64,000 bases of DNA from Nocardioides jiangsuensis (GTDB lineage: Bacteria > Actinomycetota > Actinomycetes > Propionibacteriales > Nocardioidaceae): assembly GCF_019679455.1 (NCBI RefSeq), contig NZ_JAIEZQ010000002.1, forward strand, positions 248,001 to 312,000, read 5' to 3'. Shown here piece by piece: positions 7,505-16,752 of this stretch (position 1 is its first letter; every line of letters begins with the position of its first letter). The notes under the pieces are model-generated. The model ran no database searches, was not told where the DNA came from, and saw nothing but the letters and a program-made list of their open reading frames with translations. Position numbers and translations under genes: made by a program.

Positions 7505-9920
7505 CGGGGTTGACCCCGGTGATCCGGTGGATCGCGAACGACCTGACGTCGTCGGCACGGTGGTCGTACGCGGTGAGCCAGCCGCCCTCGACCCGCACCG
7601 GGTCCACGACCCGCTCCACGGTCGAGCCGTGGTTGTCGACGTACCCGATCCACACCGTCGCGCGCGCCTCCACGGCCTCGCGCAGCGTCGCCATCGTCGA
7701 CATCGGGGTGGTCCGGGACAGCCGGCCGGTCTCCTCGTTCGCAGGCCGGCTCGCCGCCGCCTGGTCCCCGGCCCGGATCGCGCCGACGGTGGCGGCGATC
7801 CGCGCGGTCAGCCGCGCCGCGGCCTTGGCGTCGAGCGGCCCGGGGGTCAGCCCGAGGTCATGCACCGGCGGGCGGTGCTTGTGTGAGCGGGCCCGGTGCG
7901 CCTCCCGGCGGGCCAGCCGCACGGTGCCGTCGGGCGCCTCCACGACGGGCGCGGTGCCGAGCTCGCGCAGCCGGGGGAGCAGCACGTCCACGGGGACGTC
8001 GCTGACCACGACGGTCGGGGCGATCCGGCGCAGCCGCAGCGACGACGCCTTCGGGTTGTGCACCAGCTCCGCGAGCGCGGACTCGTCGTCGCTGCGCAGG
8101 AACGACGACGCCGCGCCGACCCGCACCGTCCCGAAGCGCCGGGACACGTCGTCGACGAGGTAGACCAGGGGCTGCGGCACCTCGGTCCGTGACGAGGCGG
8201 CGATGAAGTCGTGCACCTCGCCGACCGACCAGCCCGAGTCGAACGCACGGCGCACCGAGGTCGCGGTGAACCGGTACACGGTCGCGCCGCCGCGGGACTC
8301 GATGTCGGCCATCGTGGCCAGGTTGTGCGCCAGGTCGTGCTCGAGCGGCCCGGGCGCCACCGCGGTGAGGTCGGCCTGCAGCAGGATGTGGTCCACCGGC
8401 TGGGGGAGCAGCGGCTGGAGCGCGGCCGGCGCCGAGTGCCGGGGGTCCTCCGTGGTGAGCAGCGCCCGTCCGTGTGCCGACAGGCCGCCGAGCCCGGTCA
8501 GGCCCAGCACCGCGGACTCCTCGACGCACCAGGCGACCGCCTCCGCACGCTGCGCGGGGCGGCGCGGGCGGTGCCACCGGACCCGCTCCACGAGGGAGGA
8601 GGTGCCGGTGCCCGCGGCGAGCACCCGGCCGTCGGGCAGCTCCGCGAGCATGCCGAGCGCGGTGCGCCGGGTCTCCGGCAGCCACATCCGCTCGAGGTCG
8701 GGGACGAGCGCGTTCACGGGCTTGCGGTTCTCGTCGCGCCCGCCGACCAGCCCGGTGAGGCGGGGGCTGTCGAGCCAGGCCAGGGCCAGCGTGGCCCACC
8801 GGTCCGCGACCGGGCTGCCGCTCCAGACGTCGAACGCGTCGGTCGGCAGCCACGCCGAGTCGTGGTCGTCGGTGGAGCCCACCGCGACGAGCCCGGCGGC
8901 GGACGCGACCTCGATGTGCAGCGCGGCGGTGCGCTCCTCCAGGTGCAGCAGCTCCGCGGCGGCCTTGAGCTCGCGGACGCCCAGCCCGCCCGTGCGCAGC
9001 GCGGACGGCGGCGCCGTACCCCAGTGCTCGAGCAGCAGCTCGACGTGCCGGACCAGCTCGAAGGCGGCGCCGGCCGCGGCCCGGTCCACCAGCGTCTGCT
9101 CCCGCTCCGAGGTGGCCAGCGCGGGCATCTCGTCCACGCGTCCGCGGGTCGTGAAGCCGCCGCGCAGGCAGATCGCGACCTCGCGGGGGACCGCCACGTG
9201 CCGTCGGTCCCGGGCGACGAGCAGGCCCCGGGCGAGCAGCTGGTCGACGGGCCCGGCCGCCGAGGACCGGCTCACCGAGCGCTCGGTGGACTCGACGCTG
9301 CCGTCGGTGCCCTCGCGCTCGAGGTGGTCCAGGATCGTGCGTGCCTGCGGGGCGACCTCGTCGACGAGCAGGTCGACGGCCTTGCGGTCCGCGAGGTGCC
9401 GGGTGATGGTGCGGACGTCGGTGTGGCGGTCGCCGGACACCTCGAGCCCGAGGTCCCGGGCGAGGGCGGTCACCCGGCTCGGGCCGTACGTCGACAGCAG
9501 CGTCTCCGCGGACGGGCCGAGACCGCTGACGGTCGTGCCGACCAGTTCCCCGAGGATGCTGACGGCGCGCAGCTCGGGCGACCCCCAGAGCAGCGCCATC
9601 GCGGTGAGCCGGTCGACCGCGGCCGCGACGCTCTCGCGGGATGCGTTGACGTGCTCCTGGAGGGACTTCAGCGTGGTCGACCCGCCGAGCGCGATCACCG
9701 CGTCGACCACCGTCAGCTCCAGCACGGTGAGCTGGTCGACCGCCCGGAGCGCGCTGGAGCGCGTCCCGGCGCGTGAGGCGAGCTGGGCGGAGTCCTGCGG
9801 GGTCGGCGTGGCCAGGTCCGGCCGGGCCTCGAGCAGGCGCACCAGCTCGCCGTCCGACCAGGAGCGGAGCTGGTCGGCCAGGGTGCGTGCCGGAGTGCCC
9901 GGCGAGCTGCGGGTGGCCAT
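7497..9920 (-). CDS. Helicase-associated (XPB/Ssl2-like N-terminal) protein
   Basis: 807 residues. The family is restricted to actinobacteria and sits near XPB; it carries winged-helix repeats and an XPB-like helicase-associated domain but no Walker A motif, so it is not itself an ATPase. Visible segments are LADQLRSWSDGELVRLLEARP at the N-terminus, an HTH-like stretch GGSTTLKSLQEHVNASRESV (about 80-100), and a C-terminal WYL-like stretch EARATVWIGYVDNHGSTVER. The ATG at 9920 is chosen over GTG 9929 because TACCGT (9928-9933) lies 7 nt upstream, fitting a leaderless mRNA. The last codons and the stop fall in repeat site A. Confidence 0.85.
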   Translation of the reverse strand: MATRSSPGTPARTLADQLRSWSDGELVRLLEARPDLATPTPQDSAQLASRAGTRSSALRAVDQLTVLELTVVDAVIALGGSTTLKSLQEHVNASRESVAAAVDRLTAMALLWGSPELRAVSILGELVGTTVSGLGPSAETLLSTYGPSRVTALARDLGLEVSGDRHTDVRTITRHLADRKAVDLLVDEVAPQARTILDHLEREGTDGSVESTERSVSRSSAAGPVDQLLARGLLVARDRRHVAVPREVAICLRGGFTTRGRVDEMPALATSEREQTLVDRAAAGAAFELVRHVELLLEHWGTAPPSALRTGGLGVRELKAAAELLHLEERTAALHIEVASAAGLVAVGSTDDHDSAWLPTDAFDVWSGSPVADRWATLALAWLDSPRLTGLVGGRDENRKPVNALVPDLERMWLPETRRTALGMLAELPDGRVLAAGTGTSSLVERVRWHRPRRPAQRAEAVAWCVEESAVLGLTGLGGLSAHGRALLTTEDPRHSAPAALQPLLPQPVDHILLQADLTAVAPGPLEHDLAHNLATMADIESRGGATVYRFTATSVRRAFDSGWSVGEVHDFIAASSRTEVPQPLVYLVDDVSRRFGTVRVGAASSFLRSDDESALAELVHNPKASSLRLRRIAPTVVVSDVPVDVLLPRLRELGTAPVVEAPDGTVRLARREAHRARSHKHRPPVHDLGLTPGPLDAKAAARLTARIAATVGAIRAGDQAAASRPANEETGRLSRTTPMSTMATLREAVEARATVWIGYVDNHGSTVERVVDPVRVEGGWLTAYDHRADDVRSFAIHRITGVNPVR

Positions 9921-10003
9921 CCGCACCACGGTACTCGGTCGCCCGCGCCGCGGGGCCCGGACGACCGACGGTCCCTGGCCGGGCGGCGGGTTATCTTCAA
10001 CCC

Positions 10004-11911
10004 ATGATCGGACCGCCCTCGTTCCTCGACCTGCTCTATGCGGAGGCGTCGCGGGAGTCGTTCGACGAGGTGGTGGCCCGGGCCGAGCGGGACCGGCTGC
10101 CGGAGGCCGAGGTCGAGGAGCTCCGCGCGCAGCGCCGGGTCGCGCTCCGGCTGCGCGAGCAGTTCGTCCGGCAGCGCCAGCGCGAGGCGGAGCTGTCCGC
10201 CCTCTACGAGACCGCCAGCGACCTCACCGCCATCCGCGACGTCGACGCGATCCTCAGCGCGATCGTCCGCCGGGCCCGTCAGCTGCTGCACGCCGACATG
10301 ACCTACCTGTCGCTCAACGACGAGACGGAGGGTGCCTCCTACATGCGCGTCACCGACGGCGCGCTCACCGCTGAGTTCCGCAAGCTCCGGCTGCCCCTCG
10401 GCACCGGCCTCCTCGGGCTGGTCGCGCAGACCGGCGCGCCGTACCACACCGACGACTACCAGGCCGACGAGCGCTTCCTGCACCGCGACTACATCGACAC
10501 CGCGGTCGCCGGCGAGCAGATCCGCGCCATCCTCGGCGTCCCGCTCGTCGTCGACGGCACCGTCATCGGCGCGCTGCTCGCCGTGCACCGCACCGTCCGC
10601 ACGTTCCCGCCCGCCGAGATCAGCCTGCTCACGTCGTTCGCCGCGCACGCCGCGGTCGCGCTGCAGAACGCCCGCCTGTTCGAGAAGACCCAGGCGGCGC
10701 TCGCCGACGTGGACGAGGCGAACCGGCAGATCCGCGCGCACAGCCAGGCGGTCGAGGTCGCGGCCAGTGCGCACGACCAGCTCACCGACGTCCTGCTGCG
10801 CGGGGGTGGGGTCGCCGACGTGGCCTCCGTCCTCGCCGACGTGCTCGAGGGGGCGCTGGTCGTGTACGACGCCGAGCGGCGCGAGCTCGCCACGGCCGGG
10901 GACGCGGTCGACGTCCCGGTCGACCTGGCCGACGCGATCCGGGAGGCACGCGGCTCCGGACGCAGCGTCGAGCTCGAGATCCCCGGCTGCGGGCACGTCT
11001 ACGTCGCGGCCGCCCTGGCCGGCGCGGAGCACCTCGGCACGCTCGTGCTGCACCGGCCCCGGGAGCCGCTTGGCCTCGCGGACCGGCGGACCGTCGAGCG
11101 CGGGGCCCTGGTCACCGCGCTGGTGCTGCTGTTCAGCCGCTCGGTCGCCGAGGCCGAGGACCGGGTCCGCGGCGAGCTGCTCGCCGACCTGCTCTCCGGG
11201 CGGGACACCGACCCGGCCCGGCTGGTCGACCGGGCCCGCCGGCAGGGCGCGGACCTCGACAGCCCGTGCGTGGTCGCGGTGGCCTCGGTCCGCGGGCTCG
11301 ACCGGCACCGGGCCGCGCAGGTCGCCGCCCGGCACGCGGGGGAGCTGCGCGGTCTGGGCGGCGACCACGAGGGTCAGGTGGTCGTCGTGGTCCCCGGGAC
11401 CGACGCCACCGCCGTGGGTGAGGCGCTCCAGGCCCGGATCCGCGGTGCGGGCGGCAGCTGCACCGTCGGGGTGGTGACCAGCGGCCCCGGCCCGAAGGCG
11501 GTCGCCGCCGCCTACCCCGAGGCGCTCGGCTGCCTGAGCACGCTGCTCACGCTGGGCCGCTCCGGCGAGGTCAGCGACCCGGCCGGCCTCGGTCTGGCCC
11601 GGCTGGTGCTCGGCGACGCCGGGCCGCACGAGCTCGACGCCTTCATCGCCGACGCGATCGGCCCGGTCCTCGACTACGACGAGCGGCGCGGCACCGGCCT
11701 CGTGGAGACCCTCGAGGCCTGGTTCACCTCCGGGTCGCGCCCGGCGGAGACCGCGAAGGCGTTGCACATCCATCCGAACACGGTGGCCCAGCGGCTGGAC
11801 CGGATCGGTCGGCTGCTCGGGGCGGGCTGGCGCGACCCGGCGCGGTCCCTGGACCTGCAGATGGCGTTGCGCCTCTACCGTCTCCGGCGCCTCACGGGGC
11901 CCACCCGCTGA
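10004..11911 (+). CDS. GAF-domain PucR/CdaR-type transcriptional regulator
   Basis: 635 residues. A charged coiled coil (about 20-70) precedes a GAF ligand-binding domain (about 75-215, with LPLGTGLLGLVAQTGAPYHT and ILGVPLVVDGTVIGALLAV), a degenerate middle domain, and the C-terminal PucR helix-turn-helix RPAETAKALHIHPNTVAQRL (about 575-595). Such proteins regulate catabolic genes in response to small metabolites. TATCTT (9992-9997) lies 6 nt before the ATG, so translation is probably leaderless. The gene lies directly upstream of, and co-directional with, the dehydrogenase-transporter pair, and a large dyad separates them, so that pair is the likely target. Confidence 0.9.
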   Translation: MIGPPSFLDLLYAEASRESFDEVVARAERDRLPEAEVEELRAQRRVALRLREQFVRQRQREAELSALYETASDLTAIRDVDAILSAIVRRARQLLHADMTYLSLNDETEGASYMRVTDGALTAEFRKLRLPLGTGLLGLVAQTGAPYHTDDYQADERFLHRDYIDTAVAGEQIRAILGVPLVVDGTVIGALLAVHRTVRTFPPAEISLLTSFAAHAAVALQNARLFEKTQAALADVDEANRQIRAHSQAVEVAASAHDQLTDVLLRGGGVADVASVLADVLEGALVVYDAERRELATAGDAVDVPVDLADAIREARGSGRSVELEIPGCGHVYVAAALAGAEHLGTLVLHRPREPLGLADRRTVERGALVTALVLLFSRSVAEAEDRVRGELLADLLSGRDTDPARLVDRARRQGADLDSPCVVAVASVRGLDRHRAAQVAARHAGELRGLGGDHEGQVVVVVPGTDATAVGEALQARIRGAGGSCTVGVVTSGPGPKAVAAAYPEALGCLSTLLTLGRSGEVSDPAGLGLARLVLGDAGPHELDAFIADAIGPVLDYDERRGTGLVETLEAWFTSGSRPAETAKALHIHPNTVAQRLDRIGRLLGAGWRDPARSLDLQMALRLYRLRRLTGPTR

Positions 11912-11948
11912 GCGCTTCCTGAACGCCCCGCGGGCGGGACCACACGGA

Positions 11949-12006
11949 TCCGGTTGGATTATGGGCGTCGCCCACATACCAACCGGACTCGAACGCCGCG
12001 TAGCGT
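11949..12006 (+). promoter_or_regulatory. Nested palindromic operator and leaderless promoter before the hydroxybutyrate operon
   Basis: Outer arms TCCGGTTGG (11949-11957) and CCAACCGGA (11979-11987) pair perfectly. Inside them TGGGCG (11962-11967) and CGCCCA (11969-11974) form a second dyad with the same centre. A -10 box TAGCGT is at 12001-12006, 8 nt before the GTG of the dehydrogenase gene, and the right arm of the dyad overlaps the expected -35. It probably binds the PucR-type regulator encoded upstream. Confidence 0.7.
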
Positions 12007-12014
12007 CTCGCCCC

Positions 12015-12788
12015 GTGACAGATTCGAAAGAGACCCACGTCACCCTCGACCTCGAGGGGAAGACGGCCCTGGTCACCGGAGCCGCGAGCGGGATCGGCCG
12101 CGCGGTCGCGGTGCGTCTGGCCGCCGGCGGCGCGTCCGTCGTCGTCCTCGACCGTGACGAGGCCGGCGCCAAACAGCTCGCCTCCGACATCGACGGCGAC
12201 TTCCTGGTCGCCGACCTCTCCGACCCCTCCGTGATCGACACCCTCGACCTCGACGCCGACATCCTGGTCAACAACGCCGGGATCCAGCACGTGGCGCCGA
12301 TCGAGGAGTTCGAACCCGAGAGGTTCTCGCTGATCCAGCGCGTGCTGCTCGAGGCGCCGTTCCGGTTCGCCCGTGCGCTCCTTCCAGGCATGTATGCCCG
12401 CGGCTGGGGAAGGATCGTGAACGTGTCCTCCGTGCACGGCCACCGCGCCTCGCCGTACAAGGCTGCCTACGTCAGCGCCAAGCACGGACTCGAAGGACTC
12501 TCCAAGGTCATCGCCCTGGAGGCGGCGGGCAAGGGCGTCACCAGCAACACGGTGTGCCCCGGTTACGTCCGCACCCCGCTGGTCGAGGGGCAGATCGCCG
12601 ACCAGGCCCGCACCCACGGCATCGACGAGGCGGAGGTGCTCGACGACGTCCTGCTCGCGAGGACCCCCGTCAAGCGTCTGGCCGAGCCCGAGGAGGTCGC
12701 CCGTCTCGTGGCGTTCCTCTGCGGACCCGGCACCGACTCGGTCACCGGTAGCTCGTTCATGATGGATGGCGGCTGGACCGCCGCATGA
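12015..12788 (+). CDS. Short-chain dehydrogenase, 3-hydroxybutyrate dehydrogenase-like
   Basis: 257 residues. The cofactor motif TGAASGIG (21-28), NNAG (86-89), the serine in VSSVHG (138-139) and Y152-x3-K156 give a complete classical SDR active site. The stretches HRASPYKAAYVSAKHGLEGL and VCPGYVRTPLVEGQI closely resemble D-3-hydroxybutyrate dehydrogenases, which oxidise 3-hydroxybutyrate to acetoacetate with NAD+. The GTG start at 12015 is supported by the leaderless spacing to TAGCGT. The stop region overlaps a possible ATG of the transporter, and the two genes form one operon. A related hydroxyacid substrate is possible. Confidence 0.85.
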   Translation: MTDSKETHVTLDLEGKTALVTGAASGIGRAVAVRLAAGGASVVVLDRDEAGAKQLASDIDGDFLVADLSDPSVIDTLDLDADILVNNAGIQHVAPIEEFEPERFSLIQRVLLEAPFRFARALLPGMYARGWGRIVNVSSVHGHRASPYKAAYVSAKHGLEGLSKVIALEAAGKGVTSNTVCPGYVRTPLVEGQIADQARTHGIDEAEVLDDVLLARTPVKRLAEPEEVARLVAFLCGPGTDSVTGSSFMMDGGWTAA

Positions 12789-12802
12789 AAGGAAACACTC
12801 CC

Positions 12803-14170
12803 ATGTCCATGCACACCCAGGCGGAGACCTCAGCGGGCGATCCCCAGCGGTCCGGCGCCTCGATCGTCAAGGTCGTGTTCGCCAGCCTCATCGGCACCGC
12901 CGTCGAGTGGTACGACTTCTTCCTCTACGGCTCGGCCGCGGCGCTCGTCTTCGGCGCCCTGTTCTTCCCCTCGTCCGACCCGCTGACCGGCACCCTGCTG
13001 GCGTTCGGCACCTACGCGCTGGGCTTCGTCGCCCGTCCCCTGGGCGGCATCGTCTTCGGCCACTTCGGCGACAAGGTCGGGCGCAAGAAGATGCTCGTCA
13101 CCTCGCTGATGCTCATGGGTGGCGCCACGATCGCGATCGGCCTGCTGCCGACGTACGAGACCATCGGCGTCGCCGCGCCGATCCTGCTGCTCGCGATGCG
13201 CCTGCTGCAGGGCTTCGCGGTCGGCGGCGAGTGGGGCGGCGCGGTGCTGATGGCCGCCGAGCACGGTAGCGACGAGAAGCGCGGCTTCTGGTCCTCGTGG
13301 CCGCAGGCCGGCGTCGCGATGGGCAACCTGCTCGCGACCGGTGTGCTCTGGATGCTCGCGGCAGTGCAGTCCGAGGACGCCTTCAACGCGTGGGGCTGGC
13401 GGATCCCGTTCATCCTCAGCGCGGTGCTCGTCCTGGTCGGCCTCTGGGTGCGCCTGAGCATCGAGGAGTCCCCGGTGTTCGCCGAGGCGAAGGCCGAGAT
13501 CGCGGAGAAGCAGACCACCGCCTCGCACATGCCGCTGCTCGAGGTCATCAAGAACTACCCGCGCGAGGTCTTCATCGCGATGGGCATGCGGATGGCGGAG
13601 AACATCTCCTACTACATCTTCACGATCGTGGTGATCACCTACATCACCGAGTACAACGGCGCGGACAAGGGCCCGATCCTCCAGGCCCTGCTGATCGGCT
13701 CCATCGTGCACTTCGTGTGGATCCCGATCGTCGGCGCGATCTCGGACAAGGTCGGCCGCCGGCCGCTCTACCTCGCCGGTGCGATCGGCGTGGCGGTCTG
13801 GTCCTTCATCTTCTTCGACCTCGTCGACAAGGGCGGCCAGGGCAACCTGATCCTCGCGGTCGTCGTCGGCCTGATGCTGCACGCGCTGATGTACGCCCCG
13901 CAGGCGGCGTTCTTCTCCGAGCTCTTCGGCACCTCGGTGCGCTACACCGGCGCCTCGGTGGGCTACCAGCTCGCGTCGATCTTCGCCGGTGCGCTGGCCC
14001 CGATCATCGCGCTGGAGCTGCTCGGCTCGACCGAGGAGAAGAACACGACCGCGGTCGCGATCTACGTCTGCGTCGCCTCGGCGCTGACCATCGTGGCGGT
14101 GCTGTTCGCCAAGGAGACCCGCGCCTCCTCGCTGCGCCACGACCGCGTGGTGCGGGACGCGCACGTGTAA
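12803..14170 (+). CDS. MFS transporter, metabolite:H+ symporter (MHS) family
   Basis: 455 residues with about 12 membrane segments. The N-terminal IGTAVEWYDFFLYGSAAALVF, the loop GHFGDKVGRKKMLVTSLMLM and the segment GGEWGGAVLMAAEH are signatures of the MHS family (proline/betaine, shikimate, ketoglutarate symporters). ATG 12803 is preferred to ATG 12785 because AAAGGA (12788-12793) lies 9 nt upstream. Downstream of and coupled to the hydroxybutyrate dehydrogenase-like gene, it is the likely importer of that enzyme's substrate. A terminator hairpin follows the gene. Confidence 0.9.
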   Translation: MSMHTQAETSAGDPQRSGASIVKVVFASLIGTAVEWYDFFLYGSAAALVFGALFFPSSDPLTGTLLAFGTYALGFVARPLGGIVFGHFGDKVGRKKMLVTSLMLMGGATIAIGLLPTYETIGVAAPILLLAMRLLQGFAVGGEWGGAVLMAAEHGSDEKRGFWSSWPQAGVAMGNLLATGVLWMLAAVQSEDAFNAWGWRIPFILSAVLVLVGLWVRLSIEESPVFAEAKAEIAEKQTTASHMPLLEVIKNYPREVFIAMGMRMAENISYYIFTIVVITYITEYNGADKGPILQALLIGSIVHFVWIPIVGAISDKVGRRPLYLAGAIGVAVWSFIFFDLVDKGGQGNLILAVVVGLMLHALMYAPQAAFFSELFGTSVRYTGASVGYQLASIFAGALAPIIALELLGSTEEKNTTAVAIYVCVASALTIVAVLFAKETRASSLRHDRVVRDAHV

Positions 14171-14187
14171 CGACCCCGTGGACACAT

Positions 14188-14220
14188 GGAGGGCCTCGCC
14201 GTGACCCGGCGGGGCCCTCC
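14188..14220 (+). terminator. Intrinsic-type terminator hairpin after the MHS transporter
   Basis: GGAGGGCCTCGCCG at 14188-14201 pairs with CGGCGGGGCCCTCC-type sequence ending at 14220 around a TGACC loop. There is one mismatch and no U tract, as is usual in this GC range. Confidence 0.7.
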
Positions 14221-14295
14221 GTGCGTCCGTGTGGCGTCATCGACGGTCCGCGCGATGTGTCGGCCCCGGCCCCGGTGGGTACGCTCGCACCCGGT

Positions 14296-14931
14296 ATGCC
14301 TGACGCAGAAACACACGAAACGCCCATCCCGTCCACCGGTGAGGTCTGGTACGTCAGCTACGGGTCGAACATGGCCGCGGACCGCCTCACCTGCTACCTG
14401 GCCGGCGGCCGCCCGCCCGGCGGCTCCCGGGCCAACCCCGGCGCCCGCGACCCTCGCCCACCCCGCCGCAGTGTCGGCGTGGACCTCCCCGGCGCCGTGT
14501 ACTTCGCCGGCGACTCGTCGCAGTGGGGCGGCGGCGTCGCCTTCTACGACCACGAGACGCCGGGCCCTTCGGCGGCCCGCGCCTATCTGGTGACCGCGGC
14601 GCAGTTCGCGGACATCGCGGCCCAGGAGATGTACCGGGTCCCGGACCCCGACGACCCGCTCGAGGAGGTCGTCCTCGGCGGGCTCGACCCCGAGCTCGAC
14701 GGGCGGCACCACGTCGGCCCCGGGCACTACGAGACGCTGGTCGAGGTCGGCAGGTACGACGGCGCCCCGATGCTCACCTTCACCGCGCCGCACGGCATCG
14801 ACCACGTCGAGCACACCCGGCCGAGCGAGAGCTACCTCGCGATGCTGCGCGCCGGGCTGCGCGAGGCGCACGGCTGGGACCCCCGCCAGGTCGAGGCCTA
14901 CCTCGACGCGCTCGTCCCCGACGCCGCCTGA
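14296..14931 (+). CDS. Gamma-glutamylcyclotransferase-fold-like hypothetical protein
   Basis: 211 residues. The N-terminal WYVSYGSNM resembles the YGSNL substrate loop of the GGCT/BtrG fold. It is followed by [33 protein letters not shown] and a C-terminal helical part. Proteins of this set are often labelled histone deacetylase in actinobacterial genomes, for which nothing in the sequence gives support. The start is ATG 14296, with a TACGCT box 10 nt upstream. The gene stands alone between the MHS terminator and the acyl-CoA ligase. Substrate and role are unknown. Confidence 0.72.
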   Translation: MPDAETHETPIPSTGEVWYVSYGSNMAADRLTCYLAGGRPPGGSRANPGARDPRPPRRSVGVDLPGAVYFAGDSSQWGGGVAFYDHETPGPSAARAYLVTAAQFADIAAQEMYRVPDPDDPLEEVVLGGLDPELDGRHHVGPGHYETLVEVGRYDGAPMLTFTAPHGIDHVEHTRPSESYLAMLRAGLREAHGWDPRQVEAYLDALVPDAA

Positions 14932-15016
14932 CCCGACCGACCGTTGGTCGACGAATCCGGCCTGTACGTCTCGTGCGGGGTACTGCGATGTGTCCCGGAC
15001 CACTAACCTGCCGGTC

Positions 15017-16639
15017 ATGGAGTCGTACGCAGCAGGGGAGACCACGCCGGCCCTCATCGAGGAGACGATCGGCGCCAACTTCGCGCGGATCGCGCGCGAG
15101 CACGCCGGACGCGAGGCGCTGGTGGAGGTCGCCACCGGCCGCCGCTGGACCTACGCCGAGCTCGACCGCGACGTGGACGCGCTCGCCCGCGGCCTGCTCG
15201 GCGCCGGCGTCGCGAAGGGCGACCGGGTGGGCATCTGGTCCCCGAACTGCGCCGAGTGGACGATCGTGCAGTACGCCACTGCGAAGATCGGGGCGATCCT
15301 GGTCAACGTCAACCCTGCCTACCGCACCCACGAGCTCGCCTACGCGCTGAACCAGTCCGGCCTGCGGCTGCTCGTCTCCGCGACCGAGTTCAAGTCCAGC
15401 GACTACCGCGCGATGGTGGACGAGGTCCGTCACGACTGCCGGGCGCTGGAGCGGGTGGTCTTCCTCGGCACCCCGGACTGGGACGACCTCCTCGCCGGGG
15501 GCGACGCCGTGCCCGCGGGTGCCGTGGCGGAGCGGATGTCGACCCTGGACAACGGCGACGCGATCAACATCCAGTACACCTCGGGAACCACCGGGTACCC
15601 CAAGGGCGCGACCCTGTCGCACCGCAACATCCTCAACAACGGGTTCTTCACCACCGAGACGATCGGCTTCACCCACGAGGACCGGCTCTGCATCCCGGTC
15701 CCCTTCTACCACTGCTTCGGCATGGTGATGGGCAACCTCGGCTGCACCACGCACGGCGCCACGATGGTGATCCCCGCGCCCGGGTTCGACCCCGCGACGA
15801 CCCTGCAGGCGGTCGCCGACGAGCGCTGCACCGGGCTGTACGGCGTCCCGACCATGTTCATCGCGATGCAGAACCTCCCCGACTTCGGCTCCTACGACCT
15901 CTCCACCCTGCGCACCGGCGTGATGGCGGGCTCGATCTGCCCGGTCGAGGTGATGAAGCGCTGCATCAGCGACATGCACATGGAGGGCGTGTCGATCGCC
16001 TACGGCATGACCGAGACCTCCCCGGTGTCGTGCCAGACCCGCAGCGACGACGACCTCGACCGCCGTACCGCCACCATCGGCCGGGTGCACCCGCACGTCG
16101 AGGTGAAGGTCGTCGACCCGGCGACCGGGGGGACCGTCGAGCGGGGGCGGGCCGGGGAGCTGTGCACCCGCGGCTACTCGGTGATGCTCGGCTACTGGGA
16201 CGACCCGGAGAAGACCGCGGAGGCGATCGACGCCGACGGCTGGATGCACACCGGCGACCTCGCGGTGATGCGGGAGGACGGCTACTGCAACATCGTCGGG
16301 CGGATCAAGGACATGGTGATCCGGGGCGGGGAGAACATCTACCCGCGCGAGATCGAGGAGTTCCTCTACACCCACCCCGACGTCGAGGACGTGCAGGTGG
16401 TCGGCGTCCCCGACGAGCGGTACGGCGAGGAGCTGTGCGCCTGGGTGCGGATGCGCGACGGGGCCGGGCCGCTCGACGCCGACGGGGTGCGCGCCTTCGC
16501 CACCGGGAAGCTCGCGCACTACAAGATCCCGCGCTACGTGCTGGTGGTCGACGAGTTCCCGATGACCGTCACCGGCAAGATCCGCAAGGTCGAGATGCGC
16601 GAGGAGTCCGCGCGCCGGCTCGGCCTCAGCGCAGGCTGA
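15017..16639 (+). CDS. Fatty acyl-CoA synthetase (AMP-binding family)
   Basis: 540 residues, activating a medium- or long-chain carboxylic acid to its CoA thioester via an acyl-adenylate. The P-loop [11 protein letters not shown] is at 187-197. [35 protein letters not shown] and the C-terminal catalytic lysine region [10 protein letters not shown] follow in the normal order. Lengthwise it is a full ligase of the FadD type. TAACCT (15004-15009) lies 7 nt before the ATG, so the mRNA is probably leaderless. It is monocistronic, with a hairpin terminator 12 nt after the stop. The chain-length preference cannot be read from sequence. Confidence 0.92.
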   Translation: MESYAAGETTPALIEETIGANFARIAREHAGREALVEVATGRRWTYAELDRDVDALARGLLGAGVAKGDRVGIWSPNCAEWTIVQYATAKIGAILVNVNPAYRTHELAYALNQSGLRLLVSATEFKSSDYRAMVDEVRHDCRALERVVFLGTPDWDDLLAGGDAVPAGAVAERMSTLDNGDAINIQYTSGTTGYPKGATLSHRNILNNGFFTTETIGFTHEDRLCIPVPFYHCFGMVMGNLGCTTHGATMVIPAPGFDPATTLQAVADERCTGLYGVPTMFIAMQNLPDFGSYDLSTLRTGVMAGSICPVEVMKRCISDMHMEGVSIAYGMTETSPVSCQTRSDDDLDRRTATIGRVHPHVEVKVVDPATGGTVERGRAGELCTRGYSVMLGYWDDPEKTAEAIDADGWMHTGDLAVMREDGYCNIVGRIKDMVIRGGENIYPREIEEFLYTHPDVEDVQVVGVPDERYGEELCAWVRMRDGAGPLDADGVRAFATGKLAHYKIPRYVLVVDEFPMTVTGKIRKVEMREESARRLGLSAG

Positions 16640-16650
16640 GTGCGGCCACC

Positions 16651-16675
16651 TCCCGGACCGAACGGCCGTCCGGGA
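16651..16675 (+). terminator. Hairpin terminator after the acyl-CoA ligase gene
   Basis: TCCCGGAC (16651-16658) and GTCCGGGA (16668-16675) form an 8-bp perfect stem with a 9-nt loop. Confidence 0.65.
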
Positions 16676-16752
16676 TGGAGCCGGGTCTGCTCAGGGTGGG
16701 ACCAGGGTCGGCACCGATGTGTCTCACGGTGCGCTGCGCCGACGCTGGGAGG

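Noticed and set aside
9713-12460. Long minus-strand open frame opposite the PucR regulator and the dehydrogenase
   Set aside because: Composition is the antisense image of two complete genes; no domain is seen.
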